A stretch of DNA of 64,000 nt from Hormoscilla sp. GUM202 (GCA_005518205.2 RFFC02000023.1:63534-127533), one strand, 5' to 3'. Positions 38,603-48,156 are shown, counted from the stretch's first letter. Translations and numbers: made by a program. The notes: a model not told the origin generated them from the letters alone.

Positions 38603-40016
38603 GGCTCTTCGGTACTTGGGTTGCTAAACTATTGCTAATTTTGAAAAGCTAATAAACATCTTAGCTCAAAATTTTCTATGTTACGAAAACAAAATCCGCA
38701 CCGTTTAACTAACTTAATTTTTTGGTTAATACCTTCAACAATGCCATTAGTTGTTTTTTGCTCAAAATCTGCTGTTATCTCCACTAACCAGCGACGGATT
38801 GTTCCTTGACTTTTGGGAAATAATTCTGCTGATTGTTTCAACCATTCTGCTAAATTCAATAAGCCATCAAACCAATTTATGCTCTCTTCAAATACTTTCC
38901 TAAAATTTTCTTTTAATTCATGCATCTTTTGCAGCTTCGGGAATTCTTTATTGACTTCTTCTAATTGGCTTTTTTGAGCTTCATTTAAATCATCGGAATT
39001 AGCAAGAAGGACATATTTACTGTGATGAAGCACCTTGAGTTTTGCAGTTTTTTTCTTCTTATCATCCATGTTATTAACTTCTTTTTTTGTTTGCTTACGA
39101 CCATTGTCTAATTCTTCTTGAACCTGGTTCATTACATGAAATCTATCAGCTACTACCTCGGCGTGAGGCATTAATTTTTCTACCAAAGTTTTATAGGGAC
39201 GCCATAAATCAATGCTAACCTCTTCTATGCCTGATAACACGTCTATTCCCCAAGATAGCAACACTTTTTCAATGGCTTCTTGGGTTCGATCGGGGACTAA
39301 AGCTAGAAGTTGACTATTGTCCAAATCTACTAATACCGCACAATAATTACCTTGTCCTTTTATCAGGCTAATTTCATCAATCCCCAATCGTTTTAAGTCT
39401 TGAGGTTTTTGACCTACCAAACTTTTTTTTAAATCTTTTAACATAGTTTCAATTTCTGACTCACTTACCCCGGTTCTTTCGGCAACACTTTTAATATTAC
39501 TATGTTTTACCTGATTCAATATATCGTCGGCAAGTCTTTTAGTATAGTTGCGTTTTGGTTCACAAAAATCCAAAGGCTCACTAAAAATTTTTAAACAATT
39601 TTCACATTTCATTTTTCGTTTATTTACCTGTAAATAAACATTTTGACCATTCATAGGCAAGTCTTTAATTAGATGTGAATAATAGGAGTGAATTTTCTGA
39701 CTCATTTGACCGCAATGAGGGCAGGCTACTTCTGAAGTTAAACTCGCTACGGAGAGGATTTTTCCTAGAGATGTATCTTGTACGAAATGAGTAACTTTAA
39801 CATCTGGGATGTTCAGAAAATCTGTTAGTAGTTTGAGTTGTCCTTTTGAAGCCATGATAATTTTACCTCAGTTTTCACTTTGTCCTCAATTTCAGTAAAG
39901 CATTAAAAATGCCAGAAGTCAAGTACAGCAATATGTTTACTCTTCAAGTATAACAATTTTAGTTTAATTTGACGAGTATTTATTTGATAGTTTAGCAACT
40001 CAGGTACCGAAGAGCC
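38603..40016 (-). mobile_element. ISL3-family insertion sequence (1414 bp)
   Basis: Inverted ends GGCTCTTCGGTAC and 8-bp target duplication cataaaaa (38595-38602, 40017-40024). Complete, inserted in the IS982-type transposase. Confidence 0.9.
38635..39855 (-). CDS. ISL3-family transposase (406 aa)
   Basis: N-terminal zinc-finger-like part 'VACPHCGQMSQKIHSYYSH' and 'KRKMKCENCLKIFSEPL', then the DDE core: 'RLGIDEISLIKGQGNYCAVL', 'VSIDLWRPYKTLVEKLM', 'VVADRFHVMNQVQEELD' and 'TTNGIVEGINQKIKLVKR'. Full length and open; possibly active. Confidence 0.9.
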   Translation of the reverse strand: MASKGQLKLLTDFLNIPDVKVTHFVQDTSLGKILSVASLTSEVACPHCGQMSQKIHSYYSHLIKDLPMNGQNVYLQVNKRKMKCENCLKIFSEPLDFCEPKRNYTKRLADDILNQVKHSNIKSVAERTGVSESEIETMLKDLKKSLVGQKPQDLKRLGIDEISLIKGQGNYCAVLVDLDNSQLLALVPDRTQEAIEKVLLSWGIDVLSGIEEVSIDLWRPYKTLVEKLMPHAEVVADRFHVMNQVQEELDNGRKQTKKEVNNMDDKKKKTAKLKVLHHSKYVLLANSDDLNEAQKSQLEEVNKEFPKLQKMHELKENFRKVFEESINWFDGLLNLAEWLKQSAELFPKSQGTIRRWLVEITADFEQKTTNGIVEGINQKIKLVKRCGFCFRNIENFELRCLLAFQN

Positions 40017-41108
40017 CATAAAAATAACGTTTTTTACTGGCAATATACCCTCGATATTCTTCCTTGTTATAAATTTGGCATCTATCAATCCTAATATTAT
40101 CACAGACTGGCACGGGGAAACTATCAAGAATATATTCTTGACCCGGATTGAGTTCGTTAAATGTTTGCGCTCTGACTTGGAATAAAAACATCCAAATTGG
40201 TTCACCAATATTATGTAATCGACGATTAAATCTACTTTTACTTAACAGATTTTTTAGATAATTGTGTTCGACCATAAATTTACAAGAGCGCTCGTAGCGA
40301 AGCGTGTCCTCCGAAAAAATATGCAGCAACTAATCCGACTGTCATCACTTCGGCATTGTTCATTTTCACTTGTGGATCTTCTTTTATATTTAAAGCTTTT
40401 AAGAGCTGGTCACAAAGAACAAAAATTGTTGTAATCATATCTTCCATAATCTACAGAATCAGCAATTAACTATTATTTTAGTACATTATAACCTATAAAC
40501 AGCCAACCCGCCGCCTAGCACAAAAAAAATAATTTTGTATCAAAAACTACAAAAATTTCCAAATATCTGTAAAGTCTAAGTGGGTAATTCATATTTTTTT
40601 AAATAGGTCGCAACTTAGGTTAAGGCTACTTTCTCCCGAGACTTCTTACCATATCCGTCCTACGTCAGCATATCCCAGGCATTACCCTAGGCATTGGCTT
40701 CTTAGGACATCCCTCTCCTCGTGGCTTGCGCTTTACATCTAACTTGTCCAAGTGAGGACAGCACACGAGAAGTTACTTCGTTCCTTGGTCTCATTTCGCG
40801 ATGCTTTTAGGTTCCTACTATACCCCGGGAGTTATTCGAGTACGATGCTAACCAGGAGTGACGGTTAACACTAACTACCATTTCCCTTTTGGGCCAGCGT
40901 AATAGCCTTATTCCGCTGGTTCTGGATGACGAGGCTTACATAAGTTTGCTTGTTCTAACCATGAGCATCTGTCCTCGTGGCGTCACCGGTTCAGGCTACC
41001 AGCTATCCTACATTTAAGTCCTCGCTCTGCACCACGGTGATATAACTCCGAAGCACTGAGGACCGGTGTCACCCCCGTACCTGGGGGAGGGGAATTTAAC
41101 CCCCATGG

Positions 41109-41176
41109 GTCGGGGTCGAGCTAGGAATCACTTCCCAACCCTCCCTTTCGGAACCGGACTTGCGATTTTCACCGCA
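41109..41176 (-). repeat. Group II intron 3' piece nested inside another intron
   Basis: On the - strand it reads gcggtgaaaatcgcaagtcc, then gggagggttgggaagtgatt and ctagctcgaccccgacc: the second half of domain V plus domain VI. It lies about 50 bp into the 5' part of the 37839-41232 intron, which resumes with catgggggttaaattccc. Confidence 0.75.
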
Positions 41177-41714
41177 AACAAAAAGCTGACCCGACTTTCA
41201 CCATCGCTGGTTTACGCCGGAACGAATCGCACCACACCATCCAGCTGCACCAGAGTATCGGCTCCTATTTGCTCTACTCTCAGAGATCTGACCTCCTCTA
41301 GGGTGAAACCACGAATTCCCAGGACATCTGTTCCTTGCACGAAGTCTGTAACTTCCAGCATCTGTTCTGGCAATGCGCGCCATCGATAATCCACAAGCCG
41401 TCTGCGCCTGGTCCGCCAGTCAATGTCGAGCCACCACGACCACCAAACAGCTGGTCATTCCCCAGGCATCCTCGCAGGATATCGTTACTGCCAGCTTTGA
41501 GGAGATCGTCATCTTCCTGGCCCAACAGCAAGTTGCCCCCCTCTCCTACCGTAGCATCCAAGGTGTCGTTCCCTGCTCCACCTGGCAATGTGTCTTCCAT
41601 GCCGGCGAATAGTTCATCTAGCTCTGGCGTGCCTGGTATTATCTCCATACAATCCTCACACAGTTTCTAACTCAGGCATTATACACATTTTCTCAATTGA
41701 AAGTCCCGCCACGC

Positions 41715-41810
41715 GGTGTCTCCTGGGAGTTCGATGTCCTCCCTCCAGGGGACGCGCCTTAAGCACCCCCCTCTGGGGGGACATCGTAGTCGCACTACCC
41801 AGGAGACACC
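41715..41810. repeat. Nested family A palindrome
   Basis: Outer arms ggtgtctcctggga / cccaggagacacc; inner gatgtcctccctccag / ctggggggacatc. Confidence 0.85.
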
Positions 41811-41885
41811 GCCAGGGAATTAACAGCCATTGTATTGTTATGTAGTAGTGGCGACCCAACTCCATAAATGTCACGGACTTCTCGA

Positions 41886-41956
41886 TCGTGTCCGAGAGCG
41901 CCCACCTTGTCGCTCGCCTGCCTGGCAGCGACATGGGTGGGCGTCTCTGGACACGA
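41886..41956. mobile_element. Family B hairpin element, copy 2 (71 bp)
   Basis: Ends tcgtgtccgagagcgcccac / gtgggcgtctctggacacga; loop identical on reading to copy 3 at 44345-44415. Confidence 0.85.
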
Positions 41957-42288
41957 CACGTCGTAGTGTCCTGGCAGATGGCTGCCCTTCCCTGTCTCAG
42001 AACTTACGCTGCTCGAACTGTTATACAATACCGTTCGCCTCGAAAGCAGCCGGGGCCGCCCACCATATTAGCCTCTGCTCTATTCTCGATTTTCCCTTGA
42101 CCATTATCATGCTTTAATACCAAAACACGGGCATTTATTGCCCTTCGATATCCCCCAGAGGGGACGCGCCTTAAGCACTACCCCAGAGATATCGAAGCCT
42201 CCTGTGTCCTCTATCTAGTCGAACAATCTGCGATATACTGTTAAGAGTGAGAAATATAACTTCACAAAACTTTACCTTATCGGCCCAG

Positions 42289-43818
42289 ATGAGAGTCACC
42301 TCCGAGCAAGGGAATATATTTTCAGAACCAAAGGTTCTGGAAAATTTTCTGTTAGGTTGTCAAGAAACAGCTATTGCTAAAGATAGTACAATGATTGTCA
42401 GCATATCGCAAGAGATTCCCCTAGTGGACCCACTGGCGGTGATGGCAGCGATCGCCCCTTCGGATCGACTGCAGTTTTACTGGGAAAGCGCAGGGGAGGC
42501 GATCGCTGCCATTGATGCTGCCACAAGTATAAAGATAACCCAGGCCGATCGATTCAGAAAAGCCCAAGAATTTATTCATACATGTCTGGCAAATACGATT
42601 AGCATTGGCGATCTCGATCGCCGGTTTGCTGGCCCGCATTTTTTTTGCAGCTTCACATTTTTTGGACAGCAGTCGGAGTCAGTTTTTCCAGCAGCAACAG
42701 TGTTTTTACCACGTTTACAGGTAGCTTGTAGCGCCAACCATTGTATCTTAGTGACGAATTTAGCGATCGGTCCTCTGGCGGACATTAAAAGCATATGCTC
42801 AAAGTTATGGTGGGACTGGCATAAAATTAGTTTATGCAATAATAACGGATTCCATAAAGCCGCAGGAAATAAATTGCCAACTGGACAATTATCAGATTAC
42901 TGTGTCCCCCCCCTGCGACTAGCGATCCTGGGGGACACAGAAGATAAATTCAAGCAGACGGTGGGTGAAGCATTAGAGTTGATTCGCTCGGAAAGATTGA
43001 GTAAAATAGTGATCGCCCATGGGATCGAGATCCAAGCTAAAGTACCATTTAGGGAGAGAGAAGCGCTGCATAATTTACGCCAGCTCCATGGAGATTGCCA
43101 TATATTTATGGTAAGTAATGGTGAAGGAAAGAGTTTTATCGGGGCGACGCCAGAAAGGTTAATGAGAATTCGGTGTGTCCCGGACAGTGGGATGAGCGCG
43201 CTGTGTCCCCCGAGTAGTGATCCTAGCGCTCCCGAGGGATACAGTTTCGGGACAGAGAATCAGCAGCTATTCACAGAGGCATTAGCCGGTTCAGCACCTC
43301 GGGGAAAAACGAGAAGGGAAGATGCAGATTTTGCCAATAGTTTACTCGCTAGCGAAAAAGAAAGACGGGAACACCAATTTGTGATAGATTATATTAAAGG
43401 ATGCTTATCGAAGTTGGGCTTAAAGCCGGAAATATTGCCAATGCTAAAGTTACGGAAACTAGCGAATATCCAACATTTGTGGACCCCGATCGAGGCAAAA
43501 GTGCCTCCAGGAGTGCATCCTTTGTCAATACTGGCAGCATTGCATCCGACGCCAGCGGTGGCGGGTACGCCCAGAGAAATAGCCTGCCAGGAAATACCTA
43601 GGTATGAAAGCTTCGATCGGGGTTTATATGCCGCGCCCTTGGGTTGGGTAGATGGACGCGGAAATAGCGAGTTTGTGGTAGGAATTAGGTCAGCGCTGAT
43701 AGAAGGCGATCGGGCGACAGTTTATGCGGGTGCGGGTATAGTAGCCGGTTCCGATCCGGAGAAAGAACTGGCAGAAATTCAGCTGAAATTTCAAGCATTG
43801 TTGCAAGCGTTAGTATAA
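42289..43818 (+). CDS. menF: Isochorismate synthase with two in-frame palindrome insertions
   Basis: 509 residues, chorismate-binding family: 'LSKIVIAHGIEI', 'FIGATPERLMRI', 'ALAGSAPRGKTRRED', 'HQFVIDYIKGCLSKLG', 'TPAVAGTPREIA', 'YAAPLGWVDGRGNSEFVVGI' and 'AGAGIVAGSDPEKELAEI' with the Mg-binding acids. Converts chorismate to isochorismate, first step of phylloquinone synthesis. Residues 'CVPPLRLAILGDT' (42901-42940) and 'CVPDSGMSALCPPSSDPSAP' onward (43175-43255) are palindrome-encoded; the second interrupts GATPERL..NQQL text. ATG 42289 fits the family start better than GTG 42247. menD follows on the same strand. Confidence 0.9.
   Translation: MRVTSEQGNIFSEPKVLENFLLGCQETAIAKDSTMIVSISQEIPLVDPLAVMAAIAPSDRLQFYWESAGEAIAAIDAATSIKITQADRFRKAQEFIHTCLANTISIGDLDRRFAGPHFFCSFTFFGQQSESVFPAATVFLPRLQVACSANHCILVTNLAIGPLADIKSICSKLWWDWHKISLCNNNGFHKAAGNKLPTGQLSDYCVPPLRLAILGDTEDKFKQTVGEALELIRSERLSKIVIAHGIEIQAKVPFREREALHNLRQLHGDCHIFMVSNGEGKSFIGATPERLMRIRCVPDSGMSALCPPSSDPSAPEGYSFGTENQQLFTEALAGSAPRGKTRREDADFANSLLASEKERREHQFVIDYIKGCLSKLGLKPEILPMLKLRKLANIQHLWTPIEAKVPPGVHPLSILAALHPTPAVAGTPREIACQEIPRYESFDRGLYAAPLGWVDGRGNSEFVVGIRSALIEGDRATVYAGAGIVAGSDPEKELAEIQLKFQALLQALV
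42901..42940. repeat. Family A palindrome inside menF (first)
   Basis: tgtgtccccccc / gggggacaca, loop ctgcgactagcgatc. Adds 13 codons. Confidence 0.85.
43175..43255. repeat. Nested family A palindrome inside menF (second, 81 bp)
   Basis: Outer arms tgtcccg / cgggaca; inner tgtgtcccccgag / cccgagggataca with loop tagtgatcctagcg. Length is a multiple of three. Confidence 0.8.
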
Positions 43819-44344
43819 GTAATCGCCATGAAGAACGGGTGTGGTCATGCATTAGTTGCATTAATCGTTAAGGCGCTCCCGGGCAGTGCTAGGCCAGTGG
43901 TAAGCAGTCCTGTTAGTAAGCTGATAGCAGATCGCGAAACCGCCCGCCCTGCTGCCACCGCCAGCGGCACCGGCGCATTGACAGCAGCTAAACCCGCCTG
44001 GCGATGTCTCCCGAACGCACGGCGAAAACCCGGGAGACATCGGCCTTTGGTTTTGGGGTCGGGCGGCACTGGCGATCTCGGTGTGGTGGGGAGAATACCG
44101 AGTTTTGGGTGATGCTTTTAACATGATTTACCCTAGTCTTCATGGGTTTATTCATCTCATAACGTTACCTATTCAGCCTTTTCCTCAAATGGTTGCTGTC
44201 CAGAGTTGGTAACTTTTTACTCCTATCCAGTCAAAACCAGGGCGGTTTGACTAGAGGAACTGTACTGGTATTATACAGCATGGGTCGGGGAAAAGGTAAG
44301 GGAGAACAAGGGACAGGTTAAGAAGTCAGCAAGGAATTACCAAC
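43819..44344. other. Spacer between menF and menD
   Basis: Open frames exist on both strands at 43830-44120 but none resembles a known family, and they run through a family A palindrome (44002-44042, cgatgtctcccg / cgggagacatcg). Nothing else recognised. Confidence 0.55.
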
Positions 44345-44415
44345 TCGTGTCCGAGAGCGCCCACCTTGTCGCTCGCCTGCCTGGCAGCGACATGGGTGGG
44401 CGTCTCTGGACACGA
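44345..44415. mobile_element. Family B hairpin element, copy 3, at the menD start
   Basis: Same as 41886-41956. It lies immediately upstream of the first recognisable menD codons and supplies the only in-frame start (GTG 44347). Confidence 0.8.
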
Positions 44416-45090
44416 CCGGGTTTTAACCGCTTCCGAACAACATCTATAAGTAAGAAAATACTCTTATTCCGCAATGTAAATTTAGTTTGGGCTTCAATTT
44501 TAGCAGAAACATTAAAGCGACTGGGATTGAAAACGGCGATCGCCTGTCCGGGTTCGCGCTCGACTCCCCTGACGGTAGCTTTTGCCCAAAACCCCCAAAT
44601 CGAAGCTATTCCAGTGTTGGACGAACGTTCAGCGGCATTTTTTGCCCTAGGAATTGCCAAGGGAACGGGATTGCCAGTAGCATTGGTTTGTACTTCGGGA
44701 ACGGCGGGTGCGAACTTTTATCCAGCAGCGATCGAGGCGCGAGAAAGTCGAGTACCTCTATTGATTTTAACAGCCGATCGCCCTCCGGAACTGCGGAACT
44801 GCCATGCCGGACAGGCGATCGACCAAGTAAAATTATATGGCAATTACCCGAACTGGCAAGCAGAGTTAGCATTGCCATCATTAGAAATGGAAATGTTAGC
44901 ATATCTGCGACAAACAGTAATTCATGCCTGGGAATGTACCCTGTTTCCTACCCCTGGGGTAGTCCATCTGAATGTACCATTTCGCGACCCCCTCGCTCCC
45001 ATCCCACAACCAGAAGCAGAAGCATTAAAATCCGAGTTTTCCGAAGTTGATTTCTTCACAGAAATAGCCAACATCGATCCAACTCTTTTG

Positions 45091-45271
45091 CCCCTGCGCA
45101 GCGGAGGAGGCCCGGAGCGTGGGCTTTGTTCCTGTAGCCCCACCCTCGTTCCCAGGCAGAGCCAGGGAACGCAAGGTGGGGGTGGCTGCGCTTCGGCGTC
45201 TTCCGCATGCTCTTGTCCTGAAGGACGCGGCATGCTCCAGACACCGCACAGGGCTACGCCTACGCGAACGG
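45091..45271. repeat. GC-rich family C repeat block inside menD
   Basis: 45091-45184 matches the repeat in menE (29890-29992); it is followed by another hairpin-rich block (gacgcggcatgctccag). The insertion changes the reading frame. Confidence 0.8.
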
Positions 45272-45662
45272 GGCATAATTATTGCTGGGGTAGCGCCACC
45301 GAGGTGGGCGAAAGAGTATGTTTTGGCGATCACCCATCTTGCGGAAGCATTAAAGTTCCCGGTATTAGCAGAAGGACTCTCACCTGTGAGGAACTACGCC
45401 CATCTGAATCCTAATATAATTTCCACCTACGACATCATTCTGAGAAATGAACAGTTAGCAGAAAAACTCGCCCCAGAAATTGTCATCCAGATTGGAGATT
45501 TTCCCACCAGCAAGCAACTCCGGGCCTGGTTAACAGAGAAAAAGCCGCCAACTGGGGTCATAGAGGGTGCATCCCAGTTTCGCAATGAGTAGAAATGCTT
45601 AGTCGAACGGGTTCCGAGATGGTGTTAAGCTGAGACAGTCGGTAAACGCTCCCTCTAAAACT

Positions 45663-45881
45663 ATGAATCCTGAAAATTTAGCTCAAATTAAAACCTATGC
45701 TTTGGGAATAGCCGCCTTGTTGTATGAGGAGGCCCAAGGGACTGTTCCAGAGCAATTGAAAACACTCTCAGGACTCGAAGCTACAGTCCGTGGGCAGTTG
45801 CTTCAATACGTCAGTCCAGAGATTGCCCTTTTTTTATCGAAAGCACCAGTGGCACCACCGCAGGGCGAACCCGAATTTTAA
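45663..45881 (+). CDS. ISKra4 transposase, N-terminal frame (copy 2)
   Basis: Same 72 residues as 6155-6373. Confidence 0.8.
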   Translation: MNPENLAQIKTYALGIAALLYEEAQGTVPEQLKTLSGLEATVRGQLLQYVSPEIALFLSKAPVAPPQGEPEF

Positions 45882-45889
45882 ACAGCATT

Positions 45890-46924
45890 TTGGGCGAGCT
45901 CCTCATCACGGAGAAGCAAGCGACTTATTTTGATGTGAGAGCCTATAGCCAGTGGAGTCCCTATCTGGAAAAATGTTGCTTGTTACTGAGTGCGAACTCT
46001 TCTTATGAGCACGCCTCGGAAGATCTTAAGCAGCTCACGGGGATGAGCGTTTCCCGGGGAACTCAGCAACGACTGGTGCAACGTTATGAGTTTGAATTAC
46101 TGACAGTTAAAGAAGCCGTTTCCTCAACGAGCGCTCAAGAACCGAAACTGCCCCTTCAGGAGTTTGAGTTGCCCACAGCTAAAGAAGCCGTTTCCTCAAC
46201 GGGCCCTCAAGGACCGAAACTGCCCCCTCAGGAGTTTGAGTTGCCGACGGCTAAAAAAGCTGTTTCCGAAATCAGCCCTCAAGAACCGAAAGTGCTCGCC
46301 CATGAGTTGAAGTTGCCGACTGTCAAGGAAGTTGTTGAGGAAATGAGCATTGATGGGGGGAAAGTACGCTTACGGACCCCGCAAGGGAGACCCTGTGAGT
46401 GGCGCGATTACAAGGGCGTTAATCTACATGACCTCGGGGTAGCGGCCTTCTTTCGGGACAATGCAGGACTGGTCAAATGGGTCAACCAGCAGCCCTTGGC
46501 GAATCCACTTGTGAGTATCGGAGACGGTCATGATGGCGTTTGGAATTTGTTTGCCGAGATTGGCCCAACCATCTTCCGTCTGGAAATCCTCGATTGGTAT
46601 CACTTGATGGAAAACCTCGAGAAAGTCGGTGGGTCCAGCTCTAGACTGGCACGAGTGAAAGCTCTCCTATGGTCAGGCAAGGTAGATGCAGCCCTCAAAG
46701 AATTTGACGACTGGGAGCATCCACGGGTTGATAACTTCAGGGCCTATGTTACTAAGCATCGTCACCGCATTGTGAACTATGGCTATTACCAAGCCGAGGG
46801 AATTTCAATCGGTTCGGGAGAGGTGGAATCAACGATTAAGCAGGTTGCGGCACGGGTGAAGCTCTCAGGAGCGCAGTGGAAAGCTGCCAATGTTCCCCAA
46901 GTTCTGCGGCATCTCGCAGCGTAG
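45890..46924 (+). CDS. ISKra4 transposase, catalytic frame (copy 2)
   Basis: Same 344 residues as 6382-7416, including the three 24-residue repeats. In -1 register to the preceding frame. Confidence 0.85.
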   Translation: MGELLITEKQATYFDVRAYSQWSPYLEKCCLLLSANSSYEHASEDLKQLTGMSVSRGTQQRLVQRYEFELLTVKEAVSSTSAQEPKLPLQEFELPTAKEAVSSTGPQGPKLPPQEFELPTAKKAVSEISPQEPKVLAHELKLPTVKEVVEEMSIDGGKVRLRTPQGRPCEWRDYKGVNLHDLGVAAFFRDNAGLVKWVNQQPLANPLVSIGDGHDGVWNLFAEIGPTIFRLEILDWYHLMENLEKVGGSSSRLARVKALLWSGKVDAALKEFDDWEHPRVDNFRAYVTKHRHRIVNYGYYQAEGISIGSGEVESTIKQVAARVKLSGAQWKAANVPQVLRHLAA

Positions 46925-47251
46925 GGGGCCCGGAGCGTGCTTATCTCAATGGAGTATTCTCAAGGTGAGTCAATCTTGACATTCTCATCATCTCGTGGTC
47001 TGTCAAGATAAAATTGACGAATTTTACGGAGATAACCGCTTCCGAGCCTTCCCTTCTCTTATCCGTCATCATTTCCTTGACAGACCAAGGGTCTATTAGT
47101 GACAGTTTAACAATGAAGTATTTTTGCTCATTGCCAAATTGGGATGCACCCGTCATAGACCCCAGTCATCACAACCTGGACCCCATTCATGGTCAAGCAA
47201 TTCACCTGCGCACATCCATAGAAAATCTTTGTGCTACAATTGAGTCAGGTC

Positions 47252-48154
47252 GTGCGGAATGTTCGAGCGTAAGCAAAGATAGCGTGGTTTCAATGACCCG
47301 CTAAACTCGTGACAGCTCAAACTGGTGAGATTAGCCAGGGAACTGTGGAATTATTGTGGGTCCTAACCCCATCCTCCAGATACGGGAGGTACACCGGTCC
47401 CAACTGCCTCGGAGTGTTATCGCCGGGGGTGGAAAGCAGGGACTTAAATGAAGGCTATCTGGCAGCCTAAGCCGGAAACGCCACTAGGAAAGGTGCTCAT
47501 GGTTAACGATAAGTGAAGTTGTACAAGCCTCGTGATCATCAACCAGCGGAATAAGGCTTTTACGCTGGGCCAAAAGGCAATGGTAGGTGTAGATATCCTT
47601 GGTCTGTGGATATCTCGTATTACTACAATCCTCCCGGGGTATTGCAACGACCTAAAAGCATCGTATTGATTCCACGGAACGTTATAACCTCAGTGATGCT
47701 ATCTGCCTCCGGTAGATAAGTTAGATAATAAGCGCAAGCCCACTGGGGAGGGATGTCCTAAAAAGCCAACGCTTGGGGTAATGCCTAGGATATGCCGACA
47801 TAGGACGGTGATAGTAGAATGCGATTGGAACTGTAGTCTGATGAACTAAAAGCCCGCCGATAGCTGGTTACTGGTAAAACTACTTCTAAAAGAGCGAGCA
47901 GAGAGAAATCTCTCGGTTGGTAGGCAATCCACTCGCCACCACGGAATCACACAAGGCTGACGGTAGAGGATTAGTCTCCTGTTGTACGCCACAGGATAAA
48001 GATGAAGAACAAGTCGCAAGGGGACAAGGGGGTAACCCCGACAAATCCCTACCCATGACAACGGGTCTATTACCCAGGAGCCGTGTGCGGTGAAAGTCGC
48101 AAGCACGGTTTTGAAAGGGAGGGTTGGGAAGCGATTCCCAGCTCGACCCCGACC
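47252..48154 (+). mobile_element. Group II intron at the menD break (903 bp, ORF-less)
   Basis: 5' end gtgcggaatgttcgag, domain I text 'agcagggacttaaatgaagg', domain V gagccgtgtgcggtgaaag (48078 onward), 3' end cagctcgaccccgacc. Structurally the cleanest copy in the window. The 5' flank is menD; the 3' flank is an antitoxin gene, so the flanks do not belong to one gene. Confidence 0.88.
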
Positions 48155-48156
48155 AG

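Larger units (their letters stand above)
38190..40448 (-). pseudogene. IS982-type transposase split by ISL3
   Basis: N-terminal part from ATG 40448 ('MEDMITTIFVLCDQLLKALN', then after a shift caused by a short GC-rich insert near 40295, 'FMVEHNYLKNLLSKSRFNRR', 'YILDSFPVPVCDNIRIDRCQ'). C-terminal part 38520-38190 ('MLKPLRKKNSKRKESSGFEY', 'LFPKSIHAVTSKGFELKMIL'). Non-functional. Confidence 0.75.
38188..40620 (-). mobile_element. IS982-type insertion sequence (about 1011 bp before ISL3 insertion)
   Basis: Ends ACTCAAGTTGCGACCT and ACCTAAGTTGCGACCT (inverted), 8-bp target duplication taaggcta (38180-38187, 40621-40628). The miniature element at 28399-28551 has the same pair of ends. An ISL3 element lies within it. 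Confidence 0.85.
37839..41232 (-). mobile_element. Group II intron in the RTX/solute-binding gene, carrying nested elements
   Basis: On the - strand: 5' end gtgcgattcgttccgg at 41232, domain I text at 41050-40640, domain V gtagccgtatgcggtgaaag near 37910, 3' end cagctcgaccccgacc at 37839. Splicing as drawn joins '..QLDGV' to 'DIAILRN' in frame. Inside are the IS982-type element (38188-40620) and a foreign intron 3' piece (41109-41176). About 860 bp without them. No reverse transcriptase. Confidence 0.85.
34593..41648 (-). pseudogene. RTX domain fused to two solute-binding domains; split by IS, intron and frameshifts
   Basis: Read leftwards. 41648-41233: RTX repeats ('LPGGAGNDTLDATVGEGGNL', 'RGCLGNDQLFGGRGGSTLTG') and 'LEVTDFVQGTDVLGIRGFTL'. 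After the intron: 'DIAILRNTVARTLTRDDF' and a first type 3 periplasmic binding domain ('LDEILERGFLRVGAPSNVPG' to 'GGLIYSPPFSG', about 37780-36780). Then a second, related domain ('FTGFEVDYGRAIAAAVFGDP' to 'GGLLYSPPFA', 36719-34593). Frameshifts near 41380, 37385 and 36735, an ISKra4 copy (34899-36116) and a group II intron (37839-41232) interrupt it. The intact protein would have been about 850 residues, possibly exported and ligand-binding. Confidence 0.75.
41649..42288. other. Divergent spacer between the RTX fusion and menF, repeat-filled
   Basis: Holds a nested family A palindrome (41715-41810), a family B hairpin (41886-41956) and another palindrome (42143-42197, arms cttcgatatcccc / gagatatcgaag). 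The segment gaggggacgcgcc(tt)aagcac occurs in both palindromes. No gene recognised. Confidence 0.75.
45565..47151 (+). mobile_element. ISKra4-family insertion sequence, copy 2 (1587 bp)
   Basis: Ends as in copy 1 (6057-7643), with which no difference was found on reading. 8-bp target duplication gtcataga at 45557-45564 and 47152-47159. Inserted in menD. Confidence 0.92.
44347..47251 (+). pseudogene. menD: MenD (SEPHCHC synthase), 5' half only, interrupted
   Basis: Family text begins 'NVNLVWASILAETLKRLGLK' with the ThDP-enzyme motifs 'CPGSRSTPLTVAF', 'VLDERSAAFFALGIAKGTGL', 'ALVCTSGTAGANFYPAAIEA', 'LILTADRPPELRNCHAGQAI'. A family C repeat (45091-45271) throws the frame; the second frame continues 'GIIIAGVAPPRWAKEYVLAI' to 'RAWLTEKKPPTGVIE'. 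An ISKra4 copy follows, then 'PSHHNLDPIHGQAIHLRTSI' up to 47251, where a group II intron begins. The ThDP-binding C-terminal half is absent: the far intron flank is an antitoxin gene. Second step of phylloquinone synthesis, broken here. Confidence 0.85.

Noticed and set aside
43828..44124. ORFs on both strands between menF and menD
   Set aside because: Run through a family A palindrome and resemble no known protein.
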